A stretch of DNA of 43,510 nt from Gammaproteobacteria bacterium. Lineage in GTDB: Bacteria; Pseudomonadota; Gammaproteobacteria; Steroidobacterales; Steroidobacteraceae. The position numbers and the translations under genes are program-made. Positions 25,317 to 34,094 of the stretch are shown one piece after another (position 1 is the first letter of the stretch; each line of letters begins with the position of its first letter). The notes below the pieces were generated by a model. It worked only from the letters and a program-made list of their open reading frames with translations. It did no database searches and was not told where the DNA came from. The stretch spans positions 135 to 43,644 of the forward strand of contig PLET01000099.1 of assembly GCA_003137095.1 (NCBI GenBank), read 5' to 3'.

Positions 25317-25867
25317 ATTCCGCGGGATGCCTCCCAGACCGGGCGCGGCAACACATACAGGTGGCAATCCCACCAGCGATTCTTGGCGCGGCGGTGTTTG
25401 CGGAACACTGCCTCCCAGCGCATGCCGATTTTCTCCAGCACGCGTATCGAGGCCTTGTTGTTGACGTCGACGGTGGAAATGATGCGTTCGGCGCGCAGTT
25501 CGCAAAACCCGGCATCGAGCAGCGCCAACGCGATCTCGGTGGCGTAGCCCTTGCCCCAATGCATGGGCGAGAGCATGTAGCCGAGATCGGCGACGTGCCG
25601 CTCGATGAGCGACAGGTCGCAGGCCCCGATCAGCACGCCGGTCGCGGTCTCCTCGACCGCAAGCTCGAAACGCGTGCGAGGCATCTCCTGCTGCGACTGG
25701 ATCAGGCCGTCGAGGTATTCCGCTGTGCCGTCGTGGTCGCGGGGACCGAAGAACAGGTAACGCGTGACGCGAGGATCCGATGAGTAGGCGTAGACCGCAT
25801 CGAAGTCCGCCGGCGTGAATTCGCGCAGCAGCAACCGCGACGTGCGCCGCGGCAGGCACAGCGGCAT
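25301..25867 (-). CDS. GNAT family N-acetyltransferase (RimJ/RimL type)
   Basis: A 188-residue protein from ATG 25867; GTG 25891, which overlaps the preceding stop (GTGA) and adds 8 residues, is an equally coupled alternative. Typical segments are SRLLLREFTPADFDAVYAY at the start, LGYMLSPMHWGKGYATEIAL (acetyl-CoA loop) and STVDVNNKASIRVLEKIGM. RimJ/RimL-type enzymes acetylate protein N-termini or small amines; the substrate is not predictable. It is the last gene of a tightly overlapped minus-strand run. Its 3' end overlaps the small membrane protein on the other strand. Confidence 0.88.
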   Translation of the reverse strand: MPLCLPRRTSRLLLREFTPADFDAVYAYSSDPRVTRYLFFGPRDHDGTAEYLDGLIQSQQEMPRTRFELAVEETATGVLIGACDLSLIERHVADLGYMLSPMHWGKGYATEIALALLDAGFCELRAERIISTVDVNNKASIRVLEKIGMRWEAVFRKHRRAKNRWWDCHLYVLPRPVWEASRGIHSSV

Positions 25868-25887
25868 GCGCTCGAGGCCGGCAGCCT

Positions 25888-27306
25888 TCACGCCAGCACC
25901 TTGCCCGGATTCATGATGCCCTTCGGATCCAGGGCCCGTTTCAGGGCGCGCATCACGGACAGCTCCACCGGATCCGCGCGCCGCGCGAGCTCCGCGGCTT
26001 TCAGGCGGCCGATGCCGTGCTCGGCGCTGAAGCTGCCGCCGAGCTCGCCGACCAGGTCGAAGATCGCCTCCTGCAAGGACTCGCGCCGCGCCTGAAATGC
26101 GGGGCTGTCCGGGCCTGTGCGGCTGACGTTGAAATGCAGGTTGCCGTCGCCCATATGGCCGTAGGCCAGGGTTTCGCCCTCGGGCACCAGGCGCCGCACC
26201 AATTCCGCGCCGCGTTCGATCAGCTCGGGGACCGCCGAGATCGGTACGGAGACATCGTGCTTGAGGCTCGCGCCGTGGTGGCGCTGCGCCTCCGGGACCG
26301 ACTCGCGCAGTTTCCACATGGCCGCCGCCTGCGCGAGCGAGGTGGCGATGATCGCCTCATCGATAGCGCCCGCTTCGCCGGCCGCCGCGAGCTGCGAAGC
26401 GAGCTGGGCGGGGAGGCCCTGATCCGCGGCCGAGCTGATCTCGACCAGCACGTACCACGGAGCCGCGTCGGCCAGCGGATTGGCGACCCCGGCGATGTGC
26501 CGGACGGTGAGTTCGACGGCCCGACGCGGCATCAGCTCGAAACTGGTGATCAGATCGCCCACTGCCGCGCGCAGATGCTCGAACAACCTTAGCGCATGGC
26601 GCGGGGATTTCACGCCCACCAGTGCAGTGGCGCTGTCGGTCGGCAGGGGAAACAGCTTCAAGGAGGCCGCCGTGATCACCCCGAGGGTGCCCTCGGCGCC
26701 GACGAACAGGGATTTCACGTCGTAGCCCGCGTTGTCCTTGCGCAGGCTCTTGAGCCGCGACATGACGCGGCCGTCGGCCAGGACCACCTCCAGGCCGAGC
26801 ACCAGATCGCGCATCATGCCGTAGCGCAGGACGGCGGTGCCCCCCGCATTGGTGGACAGATTGCCGCCGATCTGTGCGCTGCCCTCCGATCCCAAGCTGA
26901 GCGGAAAGAGCCGCTGTGCCGCCCTTGCCGCGGCCTGCGCCGCGGCAAGGGTGCTGCCGGCCTCGATGATCAGGGAGTTGTTGGCGGCATCGAGCCGGCG
27001 AATCCGGTTCAGGCGCCGCAGGCTGAGGACGATCTGCGTGCCGGATTCATCCGGCGTTGCCGCTCCGCAGTAGCCGGTATTGCCGCCATGCGGCACCACC
27101 GCGATATCCTCGTGATTGCAGATGGCGAGCACCCGCGCCACCTCATCGACGCCGCCCGGCAGCAGCACCAACGGGCTGGCGCCGCGGTAGAGCCCGCGAA
27201 AATCGCGCAGGAACGGTTCGATGTCCGCGGGCGCCTCGAGCCAGCCGCCCGCGCCCACGGCCGATTTCAGGCGCTCGAGGGCACCGGGATCAGGCGGGCG
27301 AGGCAT
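25888..27306 (-). CDS. FAD-linked oxidase, GlcD / D-2-hydroxyglutarate dehydrogenase type
   Basis: A 472-residue protein. The FAD_binding_4 domain spans about 38-215 (VAVVPHGGNTGYCGAA, then GSAQIGGNLSTNAGGTAVLRYG). The C-terminal FAD-oxidase domain spans about 220-470, with DVSVPISAVPEL, YGHMGDGNLHFNVS and FSAEHGIGRLK, and ends MNPGKVLA. Members oxidise D-2-hydroxyacids such as D-lactate, glycolate or D-2-hydroxyglutarate. It overlaps the Cfa-type gene upstream by 17 bases. A link to lipid modification is not obvious, so it may simply share the transcript. Confidence 0.92.
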   Translation of the reverse strand: MPRPPDPGALERLKSAVGAGGWLEAPADIEPFLRDFRGLYRGASPLVLLPGGVDEVARVLAICNHEDIAVVPHGGNTGYCGAATPDESGTQIVLSLRRLNRIRRLDAANNSLIIEAGSTLAAAQAAARAAQRLFPLSLGSEGSAQIGGNLSTNAGGTAVLRYGMMRDLVLGLEVVLADGRVMSRLKSLRKDNAGYDVKSLFVGAEGTLGVITAASLKLFPLPTDSATALVGVKSPRHALRLFEHLRAAVGDLITSFELMPRRAVELTVRHIAGVANPLADAAPWYVLVEISSAADQGLPAQLASQLAAAGEAGAIDEAIIATSLAQAAAMWKLRESVPEAQRHHGASLKHDVSVPISAVPELIERGAELVRRLVPEGETLAYGHMGDGNLHFNVSRTGPDSPAFQARRESLQEAIFDLVGELGGSFSAEHGIGRLKAAELARRADPVELSVMRALKRALDPKGIMNPGKVLA

Positions 27307-28579
27307 TGACGGTCGCCAGCCCCGGGCGCCGCGAAAGCGGTTTGGTCAGCAGCATCTGCACGTCGCCGAGCTGCCGCTCCTCGAAGCCGCCTTCGCAGTA
27401 GCAAAGATAATACTCCCACATGCGCACGAAGCTCTCCGGATAGCCCTGCGCGCGCACGTCGCCCCGGCGCGCGAGGAATCTCTCGCGCCAAAGCCGCAGC
27501 GTGCGCGCGTAGTGCGGACCGATATCCTCCATGTGAAACAGCTTCATGTCCGTGGCGCGCGCCAGCGAATCGAGCATCGACTGCACCGAGGGTATGAAGC
27601 TGCCCGGAAAGATGAAGCGCTTGATGAAGTCCACCGAGCGCCTGGCCTGATCGTAGAATTGATCGCGGATGGTGATGGCCTGCAGCAGCATCGCCCCGGA
27701 CGGTTTGAGCAACCGGCTGCATTGCCGGAAGTACGCATCCAGGTATTGATGCCCCACCGCCTCGATCATCTCGATCGACACCAGCGCGTCGTACCGGCCC
27801 GTCAGGTCGCGGTAGTCCTCCAGCAGCAAGGTGATGCGGTCGGCGAGGCCGGCCTGCGCGATGCGCCGGGAGGCGAATTCGTATTGTTCGCGCGAAATGG
27901 TGGTCGTGGTGACGCGGCAGCCGTAATTGCGCGCCGCGTGGACGGCGAGGCCGCCCCAGCCGCTGCCGATTTCGAGCAGGTGCTGGTCGGGCTTGAGCGC
28001 GAGCTTGCTGCAGGCGGCGTCGAACTTGGCCGTGGAGGCTTCCAGCAGCGTCGCATCGGCGCCCTGGAAGATGCCGCAGGAATAGGCCATGGTTTCATCG
28101 AGGAACAGGCCGAAGAACTCGTTGCCGAGATCGTAATGGGCCGCGATGTTGCGCCGGCTGCCGTCCTTGTCGTTGCGGTTAAGCCAATGCGCGAGCTTGA
28201 GCAGCGGCGCGCTGAGGCGCGACCAGCCGGAGTCGACGTCGTTCATCAGGTCGCGATTGACCACCATCAGGCGCACCAGGGCCGTGAGATCGTCGCATTG
28301 CCAATGACCGTTGATGTAGGCCTCGCCGGCACCCACCGTGCCGGCGAACACGGCGTCGGAGTAGAAGCGCGAATCGCGCACCCGCAGAGTCACGTCGAAG
28401 GGGCCCTCCGCGGTGATGCTGCCGAAGGTTTCATCCTGCCCGGAATCGACCAATCGCAGACGGCCGTTGCGGATCTTGCGCAGCTGCGTCAGTAAGAGCG
28501 CCCGGGCGATGCGCGTGAGCGGCGGCACGCGCTCCGATCCGCGCTCTGCATCGCCGGCCGGGATGATGTTCGGCTTCAC
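27290..28579 (-). CDS. Cyclopropane-fatty-acyl-phospholipid synthase family methyltransferase
   Basis: A 429-residue protein starting at GTG 28579, which overlaps the DUF1365 stop (GTGA); the frame upstream is antisense shadow. A non-catalytic N-terminal domain (about 30-135) precedes the SAM domain with YDLGNEFFGLFLDETMAYSC, motif I LLEIGSGWGG (201-210), VSIEMIEAVGHQYLD, FIKRFIFPGSFIPS and the late YYLCYCEGGFEERQ. It adds a methylene or methyl group from SAM to unsaturated fatty acyl chains of membrane lipids. Flavin oxidoreductase and DUF1365 partners, and a desaturase upstream, suggest a specialised fatty-acid product rather than plain cyclopropane. Confidence 0.9.
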   Translation of the reverse strand: MKPNIIPAGDAERGSERVPPLTRIARALLLTQLRKIRNGRLRLVDSGQDETFGSITAEGPFDVTLRVRDSRFYSDAVFAGTVGAGEAYINGHWQCDDLTALVRLMVVNRDLMNDVDSGWSRLSAPLLKLAHWLNRNDKDGSRRNIAAHYDLGNEFFGLFLDETMAYSCGIFQGADATLLEASTAKFDAACSKLALKPDQHLLEIGSGWGGLAVHAARNYGCRVTTTTISREQYEFASRRIAQAGLADRITLLLEDYRDLTGRYDALVSIEMIEAVGHQYLDAYFRQCSRLLKPSGAMLLQAITIRDQFYDQARRSVDFIKRFIFPGSFIPSVQSMLDSLARATDMKLFHMEDIGPHYARTLRLWRERFLARRGDVRAQGYPESFVRMWEYYLCYCEGGFEERQLGDVQMLLTKPLSRRPGLATVNASPA

Positions 28580-29355
28580 GGAGCCGCCGCCCGGGCGGCT
28601 TTGGCGAGCGCGGGGTGGTCGTGGACCTTCACGCCCTTCAGCCAGAGCCTGGCCGCCTGCCAGTGGATCGCGGCGATGACCTTCAGCGTCATGAGCGGAT
28701 ACGCAACCAGTAGGCGCACGAGCGCAAGGGGCGTAACGGGTTCCCCGTTCAAGGCCAGCGTTGCGTCGAACACGCGCTCTCCCCCTTGAAAATTCTGCAT
28801 GTGAACGACCAGCCGGTCCAGCGGTTCGCTGAAGCTCCAATGATATTGCATTTCCATGGGCATGAACGGCGACACGTGAAAATCCTTGTCGAATTCGAAG
28901 CGCTTGATCCGCTGAGCCGACGCTGTCGCGGCCGGTATCGGCAGCACGTATTGATGACGCTCCCCCCAGGGCGTGTTGGTGATCTCCGCGACGATCGCCT
29001 GCAGCGAGTCTCCCGCGGCGTCGAAGCAATAATAAAAGCTGACCGGATTCATGCAATAGCCGAAGTAGCGCAGGTGTGTGAGCAGCCGTATCGGTCCGCC
29101 GGGCCGTACGCCGCTGCGCGCTTCGACCAGATCGCGCACCGCCTGATCGAGCGGCACGCCGGACGGCCCCAGGTAGTCGCTGCGCCTGAACCAGGCGAGC
29201 GCGGGCCGTCGCGCCGACCAGAACGGGGTGCGGTCGAACAGGTGCGGCAGCTCCGCGAGATCCGCATATATCATGAACATGCGGTAGCGGAAGCGGTTGC
29301 CGGTCGGCGCCAGGCGCCGATGTCTAACCCACCCTTTGTAGATGCGGCTGCGCAT
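28576..29355 (-). CDS. DUF1365 family protein
   Basis: A 259-residue protein. Typical segments are SRIYKGWVRHRRLAPTGNRF at the start, LLTHLRYFGYCMNPVSFYYC, EITNTPWGERHQYVLP and KDFHVSPFMPMEMQYHWSF. The family has no firmly established activity but recurs between flavin amine-oxidase-type proteins and Cfa-type methyltransferases, including in stress-induced operons of other proteobacteria. It overlaps the flavin gene by 32 bases and the methyltransferase by 4. No signal peptide. It may bind or modify lipids, which is inference from context. Confidence 0.9.
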   Translation of the reverse strand: MRSRIYKGWVRHRRLAPTGNRFRYRMFMIYADLAELPHLFDRTPFWSARRPALAWFRRSDYLGPSGVPLDQAVRDLVEARSGVRPGGPIRLLTHLRYFGYCMNPVSFYYCFDAAGDSLQAIVAEITNTPWGERHQYVLPIPAATASAQRIKRFEFDKDFHVSPFMPMEMQYHWSFSEPLDRLVVHMQNFQGGERVFDATLALNGEPVTPLALVRLLVAYPLMTLKVIAAIHWQAARLWLKGVKVHDHPALAKAARAAAP

Positions 29356-30598
29356 GACCCTCGCGCCGGCGAAATTCCTCGAGCGCGACCAGCGCGCTCT
29401 TCACGCCGTCCTCGTGGAATCCATAGCTCCAGTACGCGCCGCAATAGTAGGTCCGGCGCACGCCGTTGATCTCGTGCCGCCGTGCCTGTGCCGCGACCGC
29501 CTCGCTGGTGTAGACAGGATGATCGTAATCGTAACGTCCGAGCACCTTGCGCGGATCCACGTCATCGCTGCGGTTCAGCGTGAGCAGAAACTGCACCGGA
29601 GCATCGAGCGTCTGCAGGATGTTCATGTTGTAGGTGACGGTGACGCGCTCGTACTGGTCGATCGGCAGATGATAGTTCCAGGCGGCGCGCGCCAGCGGCC
29701 GCTGCGGCATCAATCGCGTGTCCGTATGCAGCAGCGCGGCGTTCGACTGGTAGCGGATCGCACCGAGAATCTCGCGCTCCTCGTGGGAGGCGTCGGACAG
29801 CAGCTGCAGCGCCTGGTCGCTGTGGCACGCGATGAACACCTGGTCGAAGTGTTCGAGCGAGCCGCTCTTCAGGCGCACGACGACCTGGTGCGGCTGGCGC
29901 TGCAGGGAGGCGACCGGGGTGTTCAGGCGGATGCGCGCGGCGTAGGGCGCCGTGAGTTTCTTGACGTACTCGCGCGAGCCGCCGCGGATCACCCGCCAGG
30001 TCGGCCGCTCGTCGACGCTCAGAAATCCGTGGTTGGCGAAGAATTCGACGAAGAATCTCGCGGGAAAATGCAGCATGTCGATCGGCCGCGACGACCAGAT
30101 CGCGGCTCCCATCGGGATGATGTAATGGTCGATGAAGTATCGGGAATAGGCTTCGCGCTCCAGATATTCGCCCAGGCTCAGGGTCCCGCCGCCCTCGAGC
30201 AGGGCGGGTGCGCGGCGGTTGAATCTGAGGATATCCCCGACCATGCGCAGAAACGACGGCCGCAGGAAGTTGCGCCGCTGCGCGAACAGCGAATTGAGGG
30301 TGGTGCCGTTGTACTCCAGTCCGGTCTTCTCGCAGCGCACGCTGAAGCTCATGCGGCTCGGCTGCCATCCGACCCCCAGTTCGTTCAGCAACCCGATGAA
30401 ATGCGGATAGGTCCAGTCGTTGTAGACGATGAACCCCGTATCGACGGCGTAGCTGCGACCCGCATGCTCGACGTCCACGGTGTTGGTATGCCCACCGACA
30501 TGGGAGCCGGACTCAAAGACCGTTACTTCGTGCTCGGAGCTGAGGCGATACGCCGCAACCATTCCGGATATTCCGGAGCCGACAACCGCGATTCGCAT
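29324..30598 (-). CDS. FAD/NAD(P)-dependent amine-oxidase-like oxidoreductase
   Basis: A 424-residue protein. The N-terminal FAD motif is RIAVVGSGISGMVAAYRLS, followed by VFESGSHVGGHTNTVDVE. The C-terminal flavin segment is YYCGAYWSYGFHEDGVKSAL. This subfamily travels with DUF1365 and Cfa-type genes; related flavoproteins introduce double bonds during modified fatty-acid synthesis in Rhodobacter. It starts about 105 bases after the desaturase stop, the only sizeable gap in the minus-strand run, so a promoter may lie there. Family secure; lipid role inferred. Confidence 0.9.
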   Translation of the reverse strand: MRIAVVGSGISGMVAAYRLSSEHEVTVFESGSHVGGHTNTVDVEHAGRSYAVDTGFIVYNDWTYPHFIGLLNELGVGWQPSRMSFSVRCEKTGLEYNGTTLNSLFAQRRNFLRPSFLRMVGDILRFNRRAPALLEGGGTLSLGEYLEREAYSRYFIDHYIIPMGAAIWSSRPIDMLHFPARFFVEFFANHGFLSVDERPTWRVIRGGSREYVKKLTAPYAARIRLNTPVASLQRQPHQVVVRLKSGSLEHFDQVFIACHSDQALQLLSDASHEEREILGAIRYQSNAALLHTDTRLMPQRPLARAAWNYHLPIDQYERVTVTYNMNILQTLDAPVQFLLTLNRSDDVDPRKVLGRYDYDHPVYTSEAVAAQARRHEINGVRRTYYCGAYWSYGFHEDGVKSALVALEEFRRREGHAQPHLQRVG

Positions 30599-30674
30599 TG
30601 CGTGGGATCATCCTCGAGACACCGGTACATCCGGCTTGATAACTATTCGGCCGAACGCCGCGAACGGATGCGCC

Positions 30675-30695
30675 CCGGGGCCGGAATTGCCCCGG
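30675..30695 (-). terminator. GC-rich hairpin after the desaturase gene, possible attenuator
   Basis: A 7-base perfect stem, CCGGGGC (30675-30681) with GCCCCGG (30689-30695), surrounds a 7-base loop and begins 8 bases beyond the desaturase stop. There is no U-tract on the minus strand, so complete termination is doubtful. It could reduce read-through or protect the 3' end of the htpX-desaturase transcript. Confidence 0.35.
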
Positions 30696-30702
30696 ACGCA
30701 GT

Positions 30703-31680
30703 TCAGAAGCGCTTGCCCACCGCTTCCCGGACGGCGGCCGGCACGGGCTTCAGGTCCCATATGACGCCGGCGAACGACATCAGCTTCAGCATATAAAAAG
30801 TGACGTCGAATTCCCACCAATAAAAACCCTGGCGCACGGAAGCGGGGTAGTGATGGTGATTGTTGTGCCAGCCCTCCCCCAGGGTGATGATGGCGAGCCA
30901 GGGGTTGTTGCGGCTCGCATCGCCGGTCTTGTAGCGCTGCCGGCCGAAGACATGCGACAGGGAATTGATGGTGTAGGTGCCGTGGTAGACGGCGACGGTG
31001 GAGATGAAGAACCCCCAGACCAGCATCTGCCAGCCGTTGGTGCCCAGGGACGGCGCCACATGCGCGAGCAGCACGCCGAGCAGGTACACCCCGATGCCGA
31101 GAACGGTCGGCACCACCACGTCATAACGGTCGAGAAAGCGCAGTTCCGGATACTTCAGCAGATCCTTCACGCGGGACAGATCGGCGACGAAATGCTTGCT
31201 CGACATGAACCAGCCCATGTGACTCCAGAAAAAGCCGTGCTGCACCGGTGAGTGCACATCCTCCGGCTTGTCCGAATACACGTGGTGATGGCGGTGGTGC
31301 GCGGCCCACCAGATCGGTCCGCGCTGCACCGCCGAGGCGCCGAGCAGCCCGAAAATGAACTGGCCGATCCGCGAAGTCTTGAAGGTGCGGTGCGAGAAAT
31401 AACGGTGATAAAAGCCGGTGATCGCGAACATGCGCAGCACGTACAACGCCACCGTCACGGCGAACGCGACCCAGCTGAAACCGACCCAGATCACCGCCAG
31501 ACAGGCCGCATGCATCAGCAGGAACGGTATGACGCGCGCCCAGTCGACCCTTCTCGAGCGCTCCACCGGGCGTGCCGCGACGCGCGTCGCGAAATCGCTG
31601 TTGTCGAACCAGCGCGACAGCTCCCGGCCGACCCGCTCCACCGCCGGCGGCTGCACCACGCTCTCATTGTCCTGTGTCAT
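30703..31680 (-). CDS. Membrane fatty-acid desaturase (delta-9 type)
   Basis: A 325-residue protein from ATG 31680 with AGGAA ahead of it; the TTG 18 bases upstream is unlikely. Three histidine boxes bind the di-iron centre: HRYFSH (92-97), HHRHHH (128-133) and HNNHHH (272-277). Hydrophobic segments at about 50-88 and 186-235 match the OLE1/DesC-like fold. It introduces a cis double bond into saturated acyl chains using oxygen. Its product would be the substrate for the Cfa-type enzyme encoded downstream on the same strand. It follows htpX by 14 bases. Confidence 0.93.
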   Translation of the reverse strand: MTQDNESVVQPPAVERVGRELSRWFDNSDFATRVAARPVERSRRVDWARVIPFLLMHAACLAVIWVGFSWVAFAVTVALYVLRMFAITGFYHRYFSHRTFKTSRIGQFIFGLLGASAVQRGPIWWAAHHRHHHVYSDKPEDVHSPVQHGFFWSHMGWFMSSKHFVADLSRVKDLLKYPELRFLDRYDVVVPTVLGIGVYLLGVLLAHVAPSLGTNGWQMLVWGFFISTVAVYHGTYTINSLSHVFGRQRYKTGDASRNNPWLAIITLGEGWHNNHHHYPASVRQGFYWWEFDVTFYMLKLMSFAGVIWDLKPVPAAVREAVGKRF

Positions 31681-31694
31681 CGGTATTTCCTGTA

Positions 31695-32585
31695 TCAAGT
31701 CGTAAGGCCGCCGGCGCCGCGCAAGGCCGCGATGCGCTCATCCAGCGGCGGATGGCTCATGAATAATCGCATCATTCCGCCCGGCTCGCCGTTGATGCCG
31801 AAGGCCTGCATCTGCGCCGGCATCGGCTCGCCGTGGCTGCTGCGCTTCAGCGATTCGAGCGCACCGATCATATTGGCGGTGCCGGCGAGATTTGCACCGC
31901 CGCGGTCGGCGCGAAATTCCCGGTACCGCGAGAACCAGCAGACGATCATGCTGGCGAAGATGCCGAGCACGAATTGCGCCACCAGCGTGGTCACGAAGAA
32001 TCCCAGGCCGGAGCCTTCCCGGTCGTTCTTCAACAATGTCCGATCGACGATGCCGCCGATGATGCGCGCGAGAAAGATCACGAACGTGTTCAATACACCC
32101 TGCAACAACGTGAGCGTCACCATGTCGCCGTTCGCCACATGACTCATTTCGTGTCCCAGCACGGCCTCGGCCTGCGGCCGCGTCATGCCGCGCAGCAAAC
32201 CGCTGCTGACGGCGACCAACGCGGCGTTGCGGCGCGCGCCAGTCGCAAAGGCATTCATCTCCTCGGCATCGAAGATGCCCACTTCGGGCATGCCGATACG
32301 GGCCTGTTCCGCCAGGCGCGCCACCGTCCCCAGCAGCCAGGCCTCAAGGTCCGATTGCGGCTGTCCAATCACGCGCACCCCCATTATGCGCTTGGCGGTC
32401 CACTTCGATAAGGCCAGCGAGATCAGTGCGCCGCCGAAGCCGAACACCGCCGCAAACGCCAACAGGCCGCCCAGGCCGTCCTGTCCCAAGCGCACGCCGA
32501 ACACCTGCTCGATGACGAATAGCACCAGGCTGAGCAAGGCCAGCACGGCGAGATTGGTGACGATGAACAGGAATATGCGCTTCAT
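31695..32585 (-). CDS. htpX: Membrane zinc metalloprotease HtpX
   Basis: A 296-residue protein, the same size as E. coli HtpX. Two N-terminal helices (FLFIVTNLAVLALLSLVLFV and about 35-58) precede the zinc motif HEMSH (145-149). Two more helices follow at about 155-175 and 192-212, and the third-ligand region is YREFRADRGGANL. It degrades misfolded inner-membrane proteins together with FtsH. The operon with a desaturase is noteworthy, since both affect membrane state. A sigma-32-like promoter lies upstream. Confidence 0.95.
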   Translation of the reverse strand: MKRIFLFIVTNLAVLALLSLVLFVIEQVFGVRLGQDGLGGLLAFAAVFGFGGALISLALSKWTAKRIMGVRVIGQPQSDLEAWLLGTVARLAEQARIGMPEVGIFDAEEMNAFATGARRNAALVAVSSGLLRGMTRPQAEAVLGHEMSHVANGDMVTLTLLQGVLNTFVIFLARIIGGIVDRTLLKNDREGSGLGFFVTTLVAQFVLGIFASMIVCWFSRYREFRADRGGANLAGTANMIGALESLKRSSHGEPMPAQMQAFGINGEPGGMMRLFMSHPPLDERIAALRGAGGLTT

Positions 32586-32632
32586 GGGGCCTTTTTATGG
32601 GATTCCGAATATGCTATCCCGACTCCCTAGTC

Positions 32633-32659
32633 GTCGGGACACTCTGTATCGATTTCAAG
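32633..32659 (-). promoter_or_regulatory. Candidate sigma-32 promoter of htpX
   Basis: On the minus strand CTTGAA (32659-32654) is followed after 15 bases by CCCGAC (32638-32633), close to the heat-shock consensus CTTGAA/CCCCAT. The -35 is perfect and the -10 matches 4 of 6. Predicted transcripts would have a leader of about 40 bases. A CCCGAC/GTCGGG inverted repeat (32618-32638) overlaps the -10. Confidence 0.45.
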
Positions 32660-32740
32660 CGCTGCCCTCGACCGCCATGCGGACGGGGTCGGTCAGGTAT
32701 CTGATATATAGAGTTTTTTTCATGCTCTTTGAGGGTTGGC

Positions 32741-33601
32741 ATGCAGTTCAAGGATTACTACAGCACATTGGGCCTGAGCCGCTCGGCAGGCGCGGAGGAC
32801 ATCAAACTCGCCTACCGCAAGCTCGCCCGCAAATACCATCCCGACGTCAGCAAGGAGAAGAACGCCGAGGAGAAGTTCAAGGAACTGCAGGAGGCCTACG
32901 AAGTTCTCAAGGATCCCGACAAACGCGCCGCCTACGACCAATTGGGGCCCAATTTCCGCTCCGGTCAGCAATTTCGTCCGCCGCCCGATTGGGGACAGCG
33001 CTTCGGCGGGGGCGGACAGCGCGTCAACGAAACCCACGGTTTCAGCGATTTTTTCTCCAGCCTGTTCGGAGGCGCCGGCGGTTACGCCCCGCAGGAGGAT
33101 GAGTCCGGGCAACTCGATATCACGGTGGAGGAGGCCTATGCAGGCAGCAGCCGCCGGGTGACGCTCAACGAATCGGGGCGCGCCCGGGTGGTCGAGATGC
33201 AGATTCCGGCGGGCATCACCGACGGTCAGGCGCTGCGGGTCGCCGGCGTCGGTGGCCGCCCGGCGACGGTGCTCCGGATGCGGATCCGTCAGCATGCCGT
33301 GTATTCTCTGCAGGGCAAGGACGTGCACGTCGAGTTGCCGCTGGCGCCGTGGGAAGCGGCGCTCGGCACCCGGGTGGCCGTGCCGACGCTCGGTGGCAGG
33401 GTGGAATTGACCGTGCCTGCGGGCGCACAATCCGGACAGAAGCTCAGGCTTCGCGGCCGCGGCTTTCCGGGCAACCCGGGCGGAGATCAGATCGTGAGCA
33501 TCAAACTGGTTACGCCGTCGGCCGAATCGACCAAGCAACGTGAGGCCTACGAGCGCATGAGCCGCGAATTCGACTTCAACCCGCGCGCGCATTGGGCCTA
33601 G
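32741..33601 (+). CDS. cbpA: DnaJ-type co-chaperone CbpA
   Basis: A 286-residue protein from ATG 32741 with GAGGG ahead of it. The J domain (1-68) has [14 protein letters not shown] and HPD (33-35). A Gly/Phe-containing linker (about 70-115) lacks the zinc-finger of DnaJ, and the C-terminal substrate-binding domains follow ([18 protein letters not shown] to [11 protein letters not shown]). It stimulates DnaK ATPase. It diverges from htpX across about 155 bases and is followed after 10 bases by the iron-sulphur subunit gene. I see no sigma-32 promoter on this strand; a TATATA at 32705-32710 lacks a good -35. Confidence 0.92.
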   Translation: MQFKDYYSTLGLSRSAGAEDIKLAYRKLARKYHPDVSKEKNAEEKFKELQEAYEVLKDPDKRAAYDQLGPNFRSGQQFRPPPDWGQRFGGGGQRVNETHGFSDFFSSLFGGAGGYAPQEDESGQLDITVEEAYAGSSRRVTLNESGRARVVEMQIPAGITDGQALRVAGVGGRPATVLRMRIRQHAVYSLQGKDVHVELPLAPWEAALGTRVAVPTLGGRVELTVPAGAQSGQKLRLRGRGFPGNPGGDQIVSIKLVTPSAESTKQREAYERMSREFDFNPRAHWA

Positions 33602-33611
33602 GAGAATTCAA

Positions 33612-34094
33612 GTGCACTACCGAATCGAGGTGAACGGCCGACAGCACGAGATCGAGGCGGAACCCGACATGCCGCTGCTGTGGGTGTTGCGGGATCTGTT
33701 GGATCTCAAGGGAACCAAGTACGGCTGCGGCGTGAGCCTGTGCGGCGCCTGCACCGTGCACCTGAACGGCGCCGCCACGCGCTCCTGCATCACGCCCCTA
33801 TCCAGCGTCGGCAGCGCATCCGTCACCACCATCGAGGGCATCGGCGCGACCGTGGTCGGCAGGAAGGTTCAGGATGCCTGGCTCGACGTCGATGTCGTGC
33901 AATGCGGCTATTGCCAGGCGGGCCAGATCATGTCGGCCGCAGCGCTGCTCGCCAAGACCGCGCATCCCGCAGACGCCGACATCGATCGGGCCATGGCCGG
34001 CAACCTTTGCCGCTGTGCCACCTACGTGCGCATCCGCAAGGCCATCAAGCAGGCCGCCGGCGTGGGCGCGGACAAAGCCGGAGTTGCGCCATGA
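33612..34094 (+). CDS. iorA: 2Fe-2S subunit of aldehyde/isoquinoline-type molybdenum hydroxylase
   Basis: A 160-residue protein with a GTG start behind AGGAGA. The plant-type ferredoxin cluster ligands are C39, C44, C47 and C59 ([16 protein letters not shown]). The second cluster domain uses C98, C101, C133 and C135 ([20 protein letters not shown]). It carries electrons from the molybdenum site encoded next door to an acceptor. Its size matches IorA-type subunits. There is no export signal, although the large subunit has one, so it would be co-exported as a complex. The stop overlaps the next start (ATGA). Confidence 0.92.
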   Translation: MHYRIEVNGRQHEIEAEPDMPLLWVLRDLLDLKGTKYGCGVSLCGACTVHLNGAATRSCITPLSSVGSASVTTIEGIGATVVGRKVQDAWLDVDVVQCGYCQAGQIMSAAALLAKTAHPADADIDRAMAGNLCRCATYVRIRKAIKQAAGVGADKAGVAP

